The notes under the pieces are model-generated. The model saw only the letters and a program-made list of their open reading frames with translations, was not told the origin of the DNA and did not search any database. Made by a program: the position numbers and the translations under genes. DNA of 55,974 bases from an uncultured Acidobacteriota bacterium (lineage in GTDB: Bacteria; Acidobacteriota; Terriglobia; Bryobacterales; Bryobacteraceae): positions 1 to 55,974 of the forward strand of contig CAADGY010000294.1 of assembly GCA_900696665.1 (NCBI GenBank), given 5' to 3'. How positions within the stretch are numbered: the first letter of the stretch is position 1; every line of letters starts with the position of its first letter. Shown piece after piece: positions 54,670-55,974 of this stretch.

Positions 54670-55974
54670 CTACCACAAAAACTTCAATCCGAACTGAATA
54701 ATGCGCGGATCTCTCGCGGCCCGGATTCTGCCGAAGGCGGACGAGTTCACCGTGGTTGTGACAGTCGTGAAATTCACCTGGTTAAAGGCGTTGAACAACT
54801 CCGTCCGGAATTGCAGCCGCAGCGGTTCATGCAGCGCGAAGTTCTTGAGAATGCTGAAATCGCTGCTGTTGAATGCAGGCCCGCTGATAAGCCCCCTTCC
54901 AGCGTTGCCATAGGTCCCACGCGGCACCTGGTTAGTGGGTACAAACGCGTCTGTGTTGAAGAACCGGTCCACCATCGCCCCACGGCTGCCGTGGCCGATA
55001 ACGATGTCGTCCACTGTCACGCCTGGCTTGAGTTGAGCATGCTGGTCGCCGAAAGTGCCGTCGAGTGCGACGTCATCTCCCATGAGAAACGTGAGTGGTC
55101 CGCCGCTCTGAACAGTATGAATGCCTGTCAGCGTCCACCCGCCGAGCAGGCTCTGTGCCACCGGACTGTTGAAACGGATCGGCGGCGTCCACAGCCACGA
55201 TGCAACAAACGCGTGCCTCCGGTCCCAATCCGAGCGTCCGCGCTCATCGCGCAGATTGAATGGATTCGCCACCGTGGCGCCGAGGTTATCCGTCGAACTC
55301 GAGTCAATGGACTTCGATAGTGTGTACGAGCCAAGCACCGATAGCCCATCACCGAACCGCTTGGTGATCTGCGCCTGGAAGCTGTGATACCAGCTCCGAA
55401 AATCGTTGCCCAGCATGAACCCCTGCGTGCCCAGAATGCCAGGCTCGAAGATCACGCGATCATTGATGTTCTGGTCGGACGGAGGCGAGCCGTCCACGGG
55501 CGAGTTGATAAACTGAGCGGGGTTGTAAGTGCGCAGCGCGGGTAGCTTAATCCCGATCTTGCCCGCATATGCAGTTTCGAACATCAACGAGGGCGTCAAC
55601 TGGTGCTGAACCGATAAATTGAACGACTGGATATACGGTGTCCGCAGTTCAAGGCCGGTAAACACTCCGCCGATAGGGAGCGGGAACAGTGGGCAGTCGT
55701 AGCCGGGGTACCCCGAAATCCGCACGCAACCGAAGCTTCCTGTCGTTTCCGCGGGAGGAGGTGTTCTCCCAACCGATCCGTAGGGGTCGTCCAGGCGTCC
55801 GCTGAACACACTCGAAAAGCCCGCGAACGGCGGATTTTCCTGCGCCAGCGAATCTGCGTTGATGCTTTCGTAAAACACGCCGTAGCCCGCGCGAACAGCC
55901 GTTTTGCCGTTTCCGAACACGTCCCAGGCGATGCCAACTCTCGGTGCAAAGTTGTTCAAATCCGCGTCAGCCAG
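54670..55974 (-). CDS. Oar-like TonB-dependent receptor, C-terminal part
   Basis: The frame is open at the last base of the window, so the 5' end is missing; the TTG at 55959 is internal. The visible 434 residues are the last part of an Oar-like barrel. They include NNFAPRVGIAWDVFGNGKTA, SLMFETAYAGKIGIKLPAL, LSVLGSYTLSKSIDSSSTDN and the end RIIQFGLKFLW. The aromatic C-terminus is typical of outer-membrane barrels. The gene ends 12 bases before the GH123-like gene and is probably its operon partner, importing the sugar that the enzyme releases. Confidence 0.9.
   Translation of the reverse strand: MADADLNNFAPRVGIAWDVFGNGKTAVRAGYGVFYESINADSLAQENPPFAGFSSVFSGRLDDPYGSVGRTPPPAETTGSFGCVRISGYPGYDCPLFPLPIGGVFTGLELRTPYIQSFNLSVQHQLTPSLMFETAYAGKIGIKLPALRTYNPAQFINSPVDGSPPSDQNINDRVIFEPGILGTQGFMLGNDFRSWYHSFQAQITKRFGDGLSVLGSYTLSKSIDSSSTDNLGATVANPFNLRDERGRSDWDRRHAFVASWLWTPPIRFNSPVAQSLLGGWTLTGIHTVQSGGPLTFLMGDDVALDGTFGDQHAQLKPGVTVDDIVIGHGSRGAMVDRFFNTDAFVPTNQVPRGTYGNAGRGLISGPAFNSSDFSILKNFALHEPLRLQFRTELFNAFNQVNFTTVTTTVNSSAFGRIRAARDPRIIQFGLKFLW

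Noticed and set aside
1..55974. CRISPR arrays, tRNA or rRNA genes, intact insertion sequences
   Set aside because: No regularly spaced repeats, cloverleaf-type sequences, rRNA blocks or transposase genes were recognised by eye; a tool-based scan was not possible.

Overview
The window looks like chromosomal DNA of a high-GC Acidobacteriota member, most likely from the Solibacter/Bryobacter group. This is inferred from gene content, not from a marker-gene tree. Pointers are an acidobacterial-type VWFA protein, Oar-like TonB-dependent receptors with an N-terminal carboxypeptidase-regulatory domain, many exported TPR proteins, an N-terminal winged-helix-like/TPR membrane protein, and many exported glycan-active proteins. 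Housekeeping genes (gatB, dnaB) lie among them. No tRNA, rRNA, CRISPR array, intact insertion sequence or phage gene was recognised.

Layout. 1-547: end of a ThyX-like gene. 641-4527: a sortase locus with a sigma-54-type promoter, an exported protein with an LPATA sorting tail, a VWFA protein, a class D-like sortase and a convergent sigma-54 activator. 4607-9300: exported ADP-ribosylglycohydrolase, winged-helix/TPR protein, small membrane protein and SIS-domain sugar-phosphate enzyme. 9334-12276: a secretin and a divergent AAA+ ATPase. 12318-20656: gatB, a small exported protein, a ribose-type ABC permease and ATPase, dnaB behind a cluster of DnaA-box-like 9-mers, and a membrane-bound spermidine-synthase-like protein. 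20724-23835: a His-rich, probably metal-specific TonB receptor overlapping a beta-propeller gene. 23969-27202: a tightly coupled run of HU-like protein, HU-TIR fusion, minimal penicillin-binding transpeptidase, and SpoIID fused to an HExxH domain. 27116-33410 (minus strand): DUF1175 lipoprotein, thioester alpha-2-macroglobulin and membrane protein. 33545-43845: SPASM radical SAM enzyme, Gfo/Idh/MocA dehydrogenase, TIM-barrel isomerase, large beta-galactosidase-like protein, LamG protein, remains of a group II intron, and a DUF59 fusion. 43862-55974: an exported HExxH protein, three TonB receptor genes (one intact, one decayed, one cut by the window edge), two convergent TPR genes and a GH123/DUF4091 glycosidase.

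How the genes may work together. Three blocks concern the cell surface: the sortase locus, the transpeptidase/SpoIID pair, and the alpha-2-macroglobulin locus that converges on that pair. The second half is a sugar-scavenging region: TonB receptors, exported glycosidases and lectins, then intracellular dehydrogenase and isomerase. The most unusual element is the TIR domain carried on a shortened HU fold and translationally coupled to cell-wall enzymes. It could be a defence or stress effector linked to envelope damage, but that role is inference. Evidence of past gene turnover is the group II intron tail at 41535-41892 and a receptor remnant with a one-base frameshift at 49505-49508.
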